From contig NZ_WNKX01000005.1 of NCBI RefSeq assembly GCF_009720745.1, positions 124,001 through 188,000 of the forward strand: a DNA stretch of 64,000 nucleotides, read 5' to 3'. The position numbers and the translations under genes were made by a program. Numbering within the stretch: position 1 is the first letter of the stretch; each line of letters begins with the position of its first letter. Positions 36,234 through 43,147 of the stretch are shown piece after piece. This stretch comes from Massilia eburnea. GTDB taxonomy: Bacteria; Pseudomonadota; Gammaproteobacteria; Burkholderiales; Burkholderiaceae_D. The notes under the pieces are model-generated. The model had not been told where the DNA came from and made no database searches. It saw only the letters and a program-made list of their open reading frames with translations.

Positions 36234-38419
36234 ACGGTGGCAATCAGGGCAATCAGGGATTGGATAATGGCGGCGAAGTCGAAGGTCCAGCGGCGTGCGG
36301 CGCTGCCGTCGGCCTTCAGGGTGCGGCTGTCATCGAGCTTGTTCACGTCGAGCAGGTTCTTGTTGTCCGGGTCGATGCGGGCCGAAACCGCCTTCACCGG
36401 CTTGGTCCACTCGAAGGTATGCCAGCGCTCCGCACCGCCCCAGTTGACGGTCTCCTTGCTGCCGTCGGCGAATTCCACCACCAGTACTTGCGGCACGTCG
36501 GCGCCGCGGCGGCGCACAGTGACCCTGGTCAGGTAAGGGAAGGGACCGGTGCCGGGCTTGGCATCCGGATGCGCCTTCTCCCACGCCTTGCGCTGCTTGT
36601 CCGCCTGTTCCTCGGCCTGGTCTTCGGTCAGCTCGGCGCGCTTGCCGTTCACCAGGTGTATGCCTGGCAGCGGCACCAGTTCGTCGCTGCTGAATTTGGC
36701 GACGCGGTCGTCAACCCGTTCGATACTGTAGACCTGCTGGGCGAAGACTTTTTCCACCAGCGCGCGCTGGCCGCTTGCTTCCGCCAGCGTTTCGCGCAGA
36801 TCGGCGATGCTCGGGTGGCGGAATTTCCAGCGGCGGTAGAACTCCTTGAAGGAGCGCTCCAGCACTTCCTTGCCCAGCTGGGCTTCCAGGTCGTGCATGG
36901 CCAGCGCGGTGCGCGAGTAGACCGGCCCAACGCCCTGCAGGCGGTCGTAGGCATTCTGGCCAATCGGGTCGGCGGGTTCATCGCGCGGGGTGCCGAGGCG
37001 CTCGATGTGCAGGAAGTCCACCTGAGGGGCAAAGCCCAGGCGGCGCGTCAGGCTGCTGGCGGCATAGTATTTGCGGCCGATCGCGTGCAGCATGCGGTTG
37101 TCCCAATACTCGTTCAGGCCTTCGTCCAGCATTGGCTCTTCGAACTCGTTGTTGGCCAGGATGCCGTAGAAATAGCCATGGCCGAATTCGTGGATGGTGA
37201 CAAAGTCCAGGCCTGCTTCACCGATGGTGCCGGGCGAGACGTCGCCGAAATTATCGGCGGTGAAGAAGGTCGGGTACTCCATGCCGCCCGCTTCGTTGGC
37301 GTTGTAGGGCGGTACCACCACCGTCACAGTCTTGTAGGGGTAGGGGCCCAGTGTGCGCGAGAAGTAGTCCAGCGAGTCCTTGGTCGACTTCAGCGCCGGC
37401 TCCGCATGCGAAGCGTATTCCGGCGGGAACAGCACGGTGATCTTCACTTCCGGGCTGCCTTCGCCATGCCAGGTGCTGGTCAGCGGCTTGGCGGTGCGGC
37501 TGTCGGCGGTCCAGGCGAAATCGTGCACGTCGCCTTGCATGAAGTGGTAGGTCCTCTTGCCGTCTTTTTCGACAGGCTCGCCCTGCTGCTCGCCGGTGGC
37601 GCCGACGGTGAAGGCATTGGGCACGGTGAGCTTGACGTCGTAGGCGCCGAAGTCGGCGTAGAACTCCGATTGCGCGTGGTATTCATGCGCATTCCAGCGC
37701 ACCGCGGTGGCGCCGCGCTCGCCCGGCAATTCCAGCACGCCAATCTTGGGGAACCATTGCGCTACCAGGTGGAAGGTGCCGAAGTAGCCGGAGCGCGCGA
37801 CCACGCGCGGCAACTGGTCGAAGAAATTGATATCGAGCGTGGTGCTGCCGCCCGGCGCCACCGCCTGCGGCAGGTCCATGCGCACCACGGTCTGGTCGGT
37901 GGCCGGGCCGCCGTCCGGATGCACATATGTCCACGGCACGTTGGCGCCGCCTTGCTGCACCCTGCGCAGCTCCATATAGCCCCAGTCGCCGTCCTTGGTG
38001 TCGACGCCGGTGCGGAAGCCCGTGCCGCTCTTGCGCTGCTCGGTGAAGAAGGTGCTGCCGGCATTCTGGAAAGCGTTCAGGTACAGGTGCACATACACGC
38101 TGCGCACTGGCTCGTTGCTGCGGTTGCGCCAGGTCAGGCGCTGCTTGCCGTCCACGGTGTGCTTGACCGGGTCCAGGCTGGCCTCGATCTTGTAGTCCAC
38201 CACGCGGTCGGACAGCGTGGCTTCCTGGCCGCTGCGGATGCCGCCCCAGGCGCCGGCGGCGCTAGGCTGGGTAACGGCGGCGGCTTTGGCCGGCGCCAGC
38301 GGGATGCCGGCGCCCGCCTCCGGCACGGTGGCGGGGGTACCGCCTTCCGCCCACAGCGTGGCCTGGACCGCTACGCCACCCAGCAGGGCGACCGCAGCCA
38401 ATATTTGTGCGATGCGCAT
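36230..38419 (-). CDS. M1 family metallopeptidase
   Basis: 729 aa with an N-terminal signal or anchor (MRIAQILAAVALLGGVAVQA). The zinc site is HEFGH at residues 410-414 with the third ligand Glu433 in MLDEGLNEYWD, matching HExxH-18-E. The exopeptidase GAMEN motif is replaced by NEAGGMEYPTFF, common in bacterial gluzincin-like M1 proteins. Probably exported. Forms a two-gene unit with the downstream membrane protein. It diverges from the btuB leader. Confidence 0.92.
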   Translation of the reverse strand: MRIAQILAAVALLGGVAVQATLWAEGGTPATVPEAGAGIPLAPAKAAAVTQPSAAGAWGGIRSGQEATLSDRVVDYKIEASLDPVKHTVDGKQRLTWRNRSNEPVRSVYVHLYLNAFQNAGSTFFTEQRKSGTGFRTGVDTKDGDWGYMELRRVQQGGANVPWTYVHPDGGPATDQTVVRMDLPQAVAPGGSTTLDINFFDQLPRVVARSGYFGTFHLVAQWFPKIGVLELPGERGATAVRWNAHEYHAQSEFYADFGAYDVKLTVPNAFTVGATGEQQGEPVEKDGKRTYHFMQGDVHDFAWTADSRTAKPLTSTWHGEGSPEVKITVLFPPEYASHAEPALKSTKDSLDYFSRTLGPYPYKTVTVVVPPYNANEAGGMEYPTFFTADNFGDVSPGTIGEAGLDFVTIHEFGHGYFYGILANNEFEEPMLDEGLNEYWDNRMLHAIGRKYYAASSLTRRLGFAPQVDFLHIERLGTPRDEPADPIGQNAYDRLQGVGPVYSRTALAMHDLEAQLGKEVLERSFKEFYRRWKFRHPSIADLRETLAEASGQRALVEKVFAQQVYSIERVDDRVAKFSSDELVPLPGIHLVNGKRAELTEDQAEEQADKQRKAWEKAHPDAKPGTGPFPYLTRVTVRRRGADVPQVLVVEFADGSKETVNWGGAERWHTFEWTKPVKAVSARIDPDNKNLLDVNKLDDSRTLKADGSAARRWTFDFAAIIQSLIALIATV

Positions 38420-38507
38420 ATGTCTCCATTAAATAATTTGCAACGCGAAAATATAGCCCGAGTATCAGTTAATTGCCAATATTTTCAAGGGGCGAAACCG
38501 GCTGCTA

Positions 38508-38513
38508 TATAAT
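38508..38513 (+). promoter_or_regulatory. -10 element upstream of the cobalamin riboswitch
   Basis: A consensus TATAAT lies 9 bp before the conserved riboswitch start. The -35 region (TCAAGG at 38485-38490, 17-bp spacer) is weak. Confidence 0.6.
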
Positions 38514-38516
38514 GTC

Positions 38517-38697
38517 GGCGCCTTGGTGCCCGCACCCTGTTCATGGGTGCAGTTAAACGGGAAACGCATAGTGCTGCCCCCGCAACGGTACGCAAGCGCC
38601 GTCTTGATGACGGCAGGCCGCGCCAATAGCCACTGCGCTCAGTCACGACAGCAGGAAGGTGGAACGGTCAGTCTTGCCAGCCCGGATACCGGCCAGG
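38517..38697 (+). promoter_or_regulatory. Cobalamin (AdoCbl) riboswitch
   Basis: Conserved landmarks appear in order: GGTGCCCGC, TTAAACGGGAAACG, GTGCTGCCCCCGCAACGGTA, GCCACTG, GGAAGGTGG, and the B12 box CAGCCCGGATACCGGCC at 38678-38694. This is the standard cobalamin riboswitch that lowers expression of B12 uptake genes when B12 is plentiful. No T-rich terminator is seen between it and the btuB start at 38784, so control is probably at translation. Confidence 0.93.
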
Positions 38698-38783
38698 GAG
38701 GTGGAAGCGCGCCCGCGCAGGGTGCGTCTTCTGTGGATTCCGGCTGCGGGGACGCAGGCGGATACTCTTTCTACTGTTTGATC

Positions 38784-40715
38784 ATGACCTTCATCACCTC
38801 GCGCTGCGCCCTGGCCGCAGCTGTAGCCCTGTGCTTCGCCGCACCGGCCCAAGCCCAATCCGACACCGTCGTCATTACCGGTTCGCGCTTCGCCAGCGAT
38901 CCATCGCTGCTGCCGATCGGCGCCACCACCATTTCCGCGGCCGAAATCCGCAATGCCGGCGTTTCCAGCGTCAACGAAGCGATCCGCAAGATCGGCGGCG
39001 TGTACGGCCGCCAAAGCCTGATCGGCAGCCCGGACGACTTCAGCCTCGACCTGCGCGGCTTCGGCACCAATGGCGACCAGAACGCGGTGATCGTGCTGGA
39101 CGGCGTGCGCCTGAACGAGAACGAACTGGCCAGCCCGATCCTGTCCAACATCCCGATCGACATGGTGGAGCATATCGACATCATGCGCGGCGGCGCCAGC
39201 GTCCTGTATGGGGAGGGCGCCACCGGCGGCGTGATCAATATCGTCACCAGGCGTCCGCGCGCCGGCGAGCATAGCGGCAACGTCTTCGCCGAACTGGGAC
39301 AGTTCAACAGCGGCGAAGCGCGCGCCAGCGTGGTGCAGAGCTTCGACGGTTTCGCCATCGATGCCTCGGCCGGCCACCAGCGTACCGACAACTACCGCGA
39401 CAACGCCGATTTCAAGCAGTCGCGCTTTAACGGCGGCGTGCAATTCAACGGCGACTTCGGCCGCATGTCCCTGCGTGCCGATATTGCACGCCAGGACCAG
39501 CGCTTTGCCGGCAGCCTGTCGGAGGCGGAGTTCCAGGCCAACCCGCGCATGAGCACCAGCCCGGACGACTTCGGCAAATTGAACAGCGACCGCTACACCG
39601 CAGCTTGGGACAAGAAGGTCGGCGCCTTCGACCTGGCCGCAGAACTGTCGCACCGCAAGCGCGACATGGACGCCACCTACGTCAGCTCGTTCGGCACTTA
39701 CCAGTATGCCGCCACCAGCAAGCAGACTCAGTTCTCCCCGCGCCTGCGCCACCTGGGCCAGTTCGATGGCCTGCTCAACGAACTGGTGACCGGCTTCGAC
39801 TTCGCACACTGGAACCGCGTGACCAATGCGCTGGCCGATACCACCCAGCGCAGCAAGGCGCTCTACGTGCGCGACGAAGTGAAATTCGCCGGTCCGCAGC
39901 AATTCCGCCTTGCCGGCGGCGTGCGCCGCGAACTGTTCGACAAGGATTCCGTCGACACCAGCGGATTCGGTTCGAATTACAACGTCAAGCAATCCCACAA
40001 CGCATGGGAAGTCCAGGGCAGCATGCTGGCCGCACCTGGCCTGACCGCCTGGGCCAAGTTTGGCCAGAGCTACCGCGTCGCCAACGCCGACGAAAACGGC
40101 TTTACCCTGCTGCCGAACAAGCCGCTCGAAACCCAGACTTCGCATGACGCCGAGCTTGGCCTCGGCTACGCGCAAGGCGCAGCGAAGATCGACGCACGCA
40201 TCTTCCGCGCCCGCCTGGAAAACGAGATCTACTTTGCGAAGGTCGGCCCGTTCAGCGTCAACACCAACCTCGACCCGACCCAGCGCAAGGGCTTCGAGCT
40301 CGATGGCAGCTACCGTTTCGCCAAGGAATGGCAGTTGCAAGGCCACTTGCAGATGGTTGACGCCGAGTTCCGTTCCGGCCCGAACGCCGGCCGCGAACTG
40401 GCGCTGGTGCCGAAGAACATCGTGACGGTGCGCCTGGCATGGCTGCCAGCGGACGGCCAGAGCGCCGACATCGGCGTACAGCGCGTCGGCAAGCAGCGCT
40501 ACGGCGGCGATTTCGACAACAGCTGCGACGCCCGCATGCCGGCTTACACCACTGTCGACGGCCGCTATGCGCGCAAGTTCGGCCAGTGGGAGCTGGCCCT
40601 GACCGCGCTCAATATGTTCGACAAGGAGCACTACAGCCAGGCCTTCTCCTGCCGCGGCGGTATCTACCCGGACAACGGCCGCCAACTGAAAGTATCGGCG
40701 CGCTACGACTTCTAA
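38784..40715 (+). CDS. btuB: TonB-dependent cobalamin receptor, BtuB-like
   Basis: 643 aa. Signal peptide MTFITSRCALAAAVALCFAA...AQA, TonB-box region SDTVVITGSR, plug domain (LDLRGFGTNGDQNAVIVLDG, IDIMRGGASVLYGEGATGGV) at about 30-150, then a 22-strand-type barrel ending RYDF with terminal Phe. The cobalamin riboswitch immediately upstream supports B12 or corrinoid as ligand. No BtuF or BtuCD is adjacent. The energising exbBD pair lies at 52108-53154 in this window. Confidence 0.93.
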   Translation: MTFITSRCALAAAVALCFAAPAQAQSDTVVITGSRFASDPSLLPIGATTISAAEIRNAGVSSVNEAIRKIGGVYGRQSLIGSPDDFSLDLRGFGTNGDQNAVIVLDGVRLNENELASPILSNIPIDMVEHIDIMRGGASVLYGEGATGGVINIVTRRPRAGEHSGNVFAELGQFNSGEARASVVQSFDGFAIDASAGHQRTDNYRDNADFKQSRFNGGVQFNGDFGRMSLRADIARQDQRFAGSLSEAEFQANPRMSTSPDDFGKLNSDRYTAAWDKKVGAFDLAAELSHRKRDMDATYVSSFGTYQYAATSKQTQFSPRLRHLGQFDGLLNELVTGFDFAHWNRVTNALADTTQRSKALYVRDEVKFAGPQQFRLAGGVRRELFDKDSVDTSGFGSNYNVKQSHNAWEVQGSMLAAPGLTAWAKFGQSYRVANADENGFTLLPNKPLETQTSHDAELGLGYAQGAAKIDARIFRARLENEIYFAKVGPFSVNTNLDPTQRKGFELDGSYRFAKEWQLQGHLQMVDAEFRSGPNAGRELALVPKNIVTVRLAWLPADGQSADIGVQRVGKQRYGGDFDNSCDARMPAYTTVDGRYARKFGQWELALTALNMFDKEHYSQAFSCRGGIYPDNGRQLKVSARYDF

Positions 40716-40737
40716 GCGCTTAAAGCAGGCTTAAAAA

Positions 40738-40770
40738 AGCCCCGTCGGCGCCATTTTGGCCGGCGGGGCT
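40738..40770. terminator. Hairpin between btuB and dsbA
   Basis: Stem AGCCCCGTCGGC / GCCGGCGGGGCT with an ATTTTG-containing loop. The T-run is on the minus-strand side (six A before the stem), though both flanking genes are on the plus strand; the plus-strand copy lacks a T-tract. It may still slow or end btuB transcription. Confidence 0.55.
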
Positions 40771-40831
40771 GATCACAGCGCGCAAAAAATGGTAATCTCG
40801 CGGCGTTTACCATTTATCTGTAAGGATGACC

Positions 40832-41485
40832 ATGCGCTTGCTGCGACTGCTGATTGCCTCTGCCGCCCTGATGTTCACCGCCGCCGGCGCCTACGCCGCC
40901 GAGCCGAAAGAGGGCGTTGAATACACGACCATTTCCCCAGTGCCGACCGAAGCTTCTGGCAAGAAGGTTGAAGTCATCGAATTCTTCATGTTCACTTGCC
41001 CGCACTGCAATGCGCTCGAGCCGCGCATCTCGGCTTGGGTCAAGCAGAATGCCGACAAGATTCACTTCCGCCGCATCCACTTTGCCCGCAACGAAAAAGA
41101 CCCGCTGGCACGCGCCTACGTGACCCTGGAAACCATGGGCACCCCGGAAATCGCCAGCCAGAAGCTGTTTGACGCCATCCACAAGGAACACAAGCGCCTG
41201 ATGCGTGAAGAAGACGTGACTGCCGTGGTGGTCAGCGCCGGCGTCGACAAGGCCAAGTACGAAAGCGTCTATAAATCGTTCGGCGTCGAGTCTAAAATGA
41301 AGCGTATCGGTAGCCTGATCGGCCAGTACAAGGTGGAATATGCACCGACCCTGATCATCGATGGCCGCTATATGACTTCACCAACCCTGGCCGGCCGCCC
41401 TGGCCAGCCGGAAGAGCAGTCGCAGGCAGCAGCCATCGCCGTAGCGGACTACCTGGTGGCCAAAGTCGCAGCAACGAAAAAGTAA
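40832..41485 (+). CDS. dsbA: Thiol:disulfide interchange protein DsbA
   Basis: 217 aa. Signal peptide (about 1-22), thioredoxin fold with active site CPHC at residues 56-59 (FFMFTCPHCNALEP) and cis-Pro loop YAPTLIIDG. Periplasmic oxidase that introduces disulfides. ATG 40832 has AAGGA at proper spacing; the ATG at 40826 overlaps that site. A small membrane gene follows after 3 bp. Confidence 0.93.
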   Translation: MRLLRLLIASAALMFTAAGAYAAEPKEGVEYTTISPVPTEASGKKVEVIEFFMFTCPHCNALEPRISAWVKQNADKIHFRRIHFARNEKDPLARAYVTLETMGTPEIASQKLFDAIHKEHKRLMREEDVTAVVVSAGVDKAKYESVYKSFGVESKMKRIGSLIGQYKVEYAPTLIIDGRYMTSPTLAGRPGQPEEQSQAAAIAVADYLVAKVAATKK

Positions 41486-41488
41486 ACC

Positions 41489-41800
41489 ATGGAAGATCGT
41501 GAAGAAGGCGTGATGCGCGCATACAGGGAATCGGCTCCGGACGAGGCCGGCCTGGTGCAGCACACCTGGGTCAATCACCTGGCCTGGACCCTGGTGGTCC
41601 TGCTGAGCGGGCTGGTGTTCTGGCTGGTGGTGGCCGTGGTCAATGCGGAAAACCAGCGCAATGCGCTGATGAACATGCAATGCCGCGACAGGGTCTTCAA
41701 GGACGAGATCGACCGCCAGTGCATGCTGGGCGTACAGTCACGCGAACACTGGTGGGAGCACCTCATCTACGCGATGAAACACACCAAGCCCCAGAAGTAA
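41489..41800 (+). CDS. Small single-span membrane protein
   Basis: 103 aa with one transmembrane helix (about 31-53, LAWTLVVLLSGLVFWLVVAV) and a polar C-terminal segment with two Cys (MQCRDRVFKDEIDRQCMLGV). No family recognised. The tight spacing after dsbA and the Cys pair, which would be periplasmic in an N-in topology, hint at a link with disulfide chemistry, which is inference only. Confidence 0.7.
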   Translation: MEDREEGVMRAYRESAPDEAGLVQHTWVNHLAWTLVVLLSGLVFWLVVAVVNAENQRNALMNMQCRDRVFKDEIDRQCMLGVQSREHWWEHLIYAMKHTKPQK

Positions 41801-41807
41801 TAAGACT

Positions 41808-41894
41808 AAAGGGGACGCGCGTTAAAAAGGGGACGTACCCCATTTCCGCAAAGCGGAAATGGGGTACGTCCCCTTTTTAACGCGCGTCCCCTTT
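41808..41894. repeat. Family B hairpin, copy 3 (nested)
   Basis: Long near-perfect palindrome with an AAA centre. The inner arm is AAAAAGGGGACGTACCCCAT then TTCCGC. The outer arm AAAGGGGACGCGCGTT repeats the GGGGACG theme. It sits between convergent genes (small membrane protein and MarR), with an A-run before and a T-run after. Confidence 0.9.
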
Positions 41895-41905
41895 TTTACG
41901 TCTCG

Positions 41906-42403
41906 TCAGGCGGTGACGTCGAGGTTGGCGAGCTGGCGCTTGAACAGCTGTTCCTGCACCCGGATGTCGTCGCTGTTGTAGCCTTCATAAGCGCGCGTGG
42001 TGCGCGTCCAGACTTCCGGCATCACCAGTTCGATCAGGTTGCGGCCTGCGTCGGTCAGGGTGATCATCACGCAGCGGCGGTCGCCCGGGCGGTTGCCGCG
42101 GGTGATCAGGCCTTGCGCTTCCAGATCGTTGCAGACCCGGGTCAGGTTGGCCGGCTTTTCCATGCAGGCTTCACCCAGGTTGGATGCGGTCGACGTCTCG
42201 TTCTCCGAACCATACAGCACCGCCAGCACCATGTAGCTGGCATCGACCAGGTCATACTTGCGCAATACCGAATTCGCCAGATCTTTCATGCGTTTCTGGA
42301 CGTGATAGGTCATGCGCAGCAGGCGTACCAGGTCTTCCGGGAATTCGGGGATGCGAGTATGAATATTTTTCAGGCGCTTGTTTGTTGCGTCAAAACTACT
42401 CAT
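41906..42403 (-). CDS. MarR family transcriptional regulator
   Basis: 165 aa winged helix. MEKPANLTRVCNDLEAQGLI is the recognition helix and GDRRCVMITLTDAGRNLI the wing. Such dimeric repressors usually respond to phenolic or oxidative ligands and act on nearby or own promoters. ATG 42403 has AGGAG upstream. The nearest upstream gene, divergent, encodes an acidic protein; a target link is not shown. Confidence 0.9.
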   Translation of the reverse strand: MSSFDATNKRLKNIHTRIPEFPEDLVRLLRMTYHVQKRMKDLANSVLRKYDLVDASYMVLAVLYGSENETSTASNLGEACMEKPANLTRVCNDLEAQGLITRGNRPGDRRCVMITLTDAGRNLIELVMPEVWTRTTRAYEGYNSDDIRVQEQLFKRQLANLDVTA

Positions 42404-42700
42404 TCTGCAGGCACTCCTGTGCAATTTGTTCAAGCCTGAATTGTACTAGTCTTGACCTTAGGTAAATGCGATTTTGATCTGTATCAAGCGCCAAACGTAA
42501 GCCCGGCGTAAGCATTAGTTGCGTATTTTTTGATAGCTACATCTTGGGAAAACCTTATACATACGGTGAAAATTTGGTACAAAGCTAATAAAACTGAAGA
42601 TATTTCTATAATATTGCCTGAGTAACATAGTGTTGGCATCTTCCAACACTGCGCCCCCTGGATGCGGTATTTGTTAAATTATTGCAAACAGGAGGACATC
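42404..42700. other. AT-rich divergent promoter region with a leader hairpin
   Basis: About 297 bp between marR-like and the acidic-protein gene. It carries a TATAAT at 42607-42612 and, 16 bp further on, a perfect inverted repeat AGTGTTGG / CCAACACT (42629-42650, six-base loop) that would lie at the start of the transcript. An ACTAGT-centred palindromic stretch near 42445 could be a MarR operator. No ORF. Confidence 0.5.
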
Positions 42701-43015
42701 ATGTCAGGTACCAGTACCCTCGATCCGGACAATATGCCAGTCGAGCCCGATCGCGAACTGCGCAAGGGCCATGGCACCGGGGCGCTCGGCCCCAGCGATT
42801 CATCCGATTCCGGCAGTGACCTGCAGGGCGCACGCCCGCCAGGCCCCCGGGACACCGAACTCGACAGCGATACCGATGCCGAGGGCACCGGTGAACGCGC
42901 CAGTGTGGGCGGCGATACACCGGCGCCGGACGGCGGCGATATCGATGTCGATCACGTTGAATCGCTGCCCGACGGCGCCCGTCCAGAGCGCGACGACGTC
43001 GAACGCGGCCGCTGA
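42701..43015 (+). CDS. Acidic, low-complexity, probably disordered protein
   Basis: 104 aa, rich in Asp, Gly, Pro and Ser with no hydrophobic core: MSGTSTLDPDNMPVEPDREL, then GHGTGALGPSDSSDSGSDLQ. A strong AGGAGG precedes ATG 42701. Similar DPDNMP...GHGTxALGPSDSSDSGSD small proteins are, as I recall, widespread in Oxalobacteraceae and Burkholderiales without a known function. Probably cytosolic, intrinsically disordered. Confidence 0.78.
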   Translation: MSGTSTLDPDNMPVEPDRELRKGHGTGALGPSDSSDSGSDLQGARPPGPRDTELDSDTDAEGTGERASVGGDTPAPDGGDIDVDHVESLPDGARPERDDVERGR

Positions 43016-43081
43016 AAAGCTGCAGCGAACTGGCGCTGGCCCGGCACGGCGGCGCCAGGGCAAGTCAAGTCTAATGAAAAT

Positions 43082-43112
43082 GGGCGTTGCCGGAGTGAAC
43101 CGAGCAACGCCC
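43082..43112 (-). terminator. Terminator-like hairpin after the large TonB-dependent receptor
   Basis: Stem GGGCGTTGC (43082-43090) / GCAACGCCC (43104-43112). On the minus strand it is followed by ATTTTCATTAG, a weak T-rich tail. It lies 36 bp after the receptor stop, between convergent genes. Confidence 0.6.
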
Positions 43113-43147
43113 TGTCTCGCCAGTGTGGTCTTCTCGACCGCTGGGGC

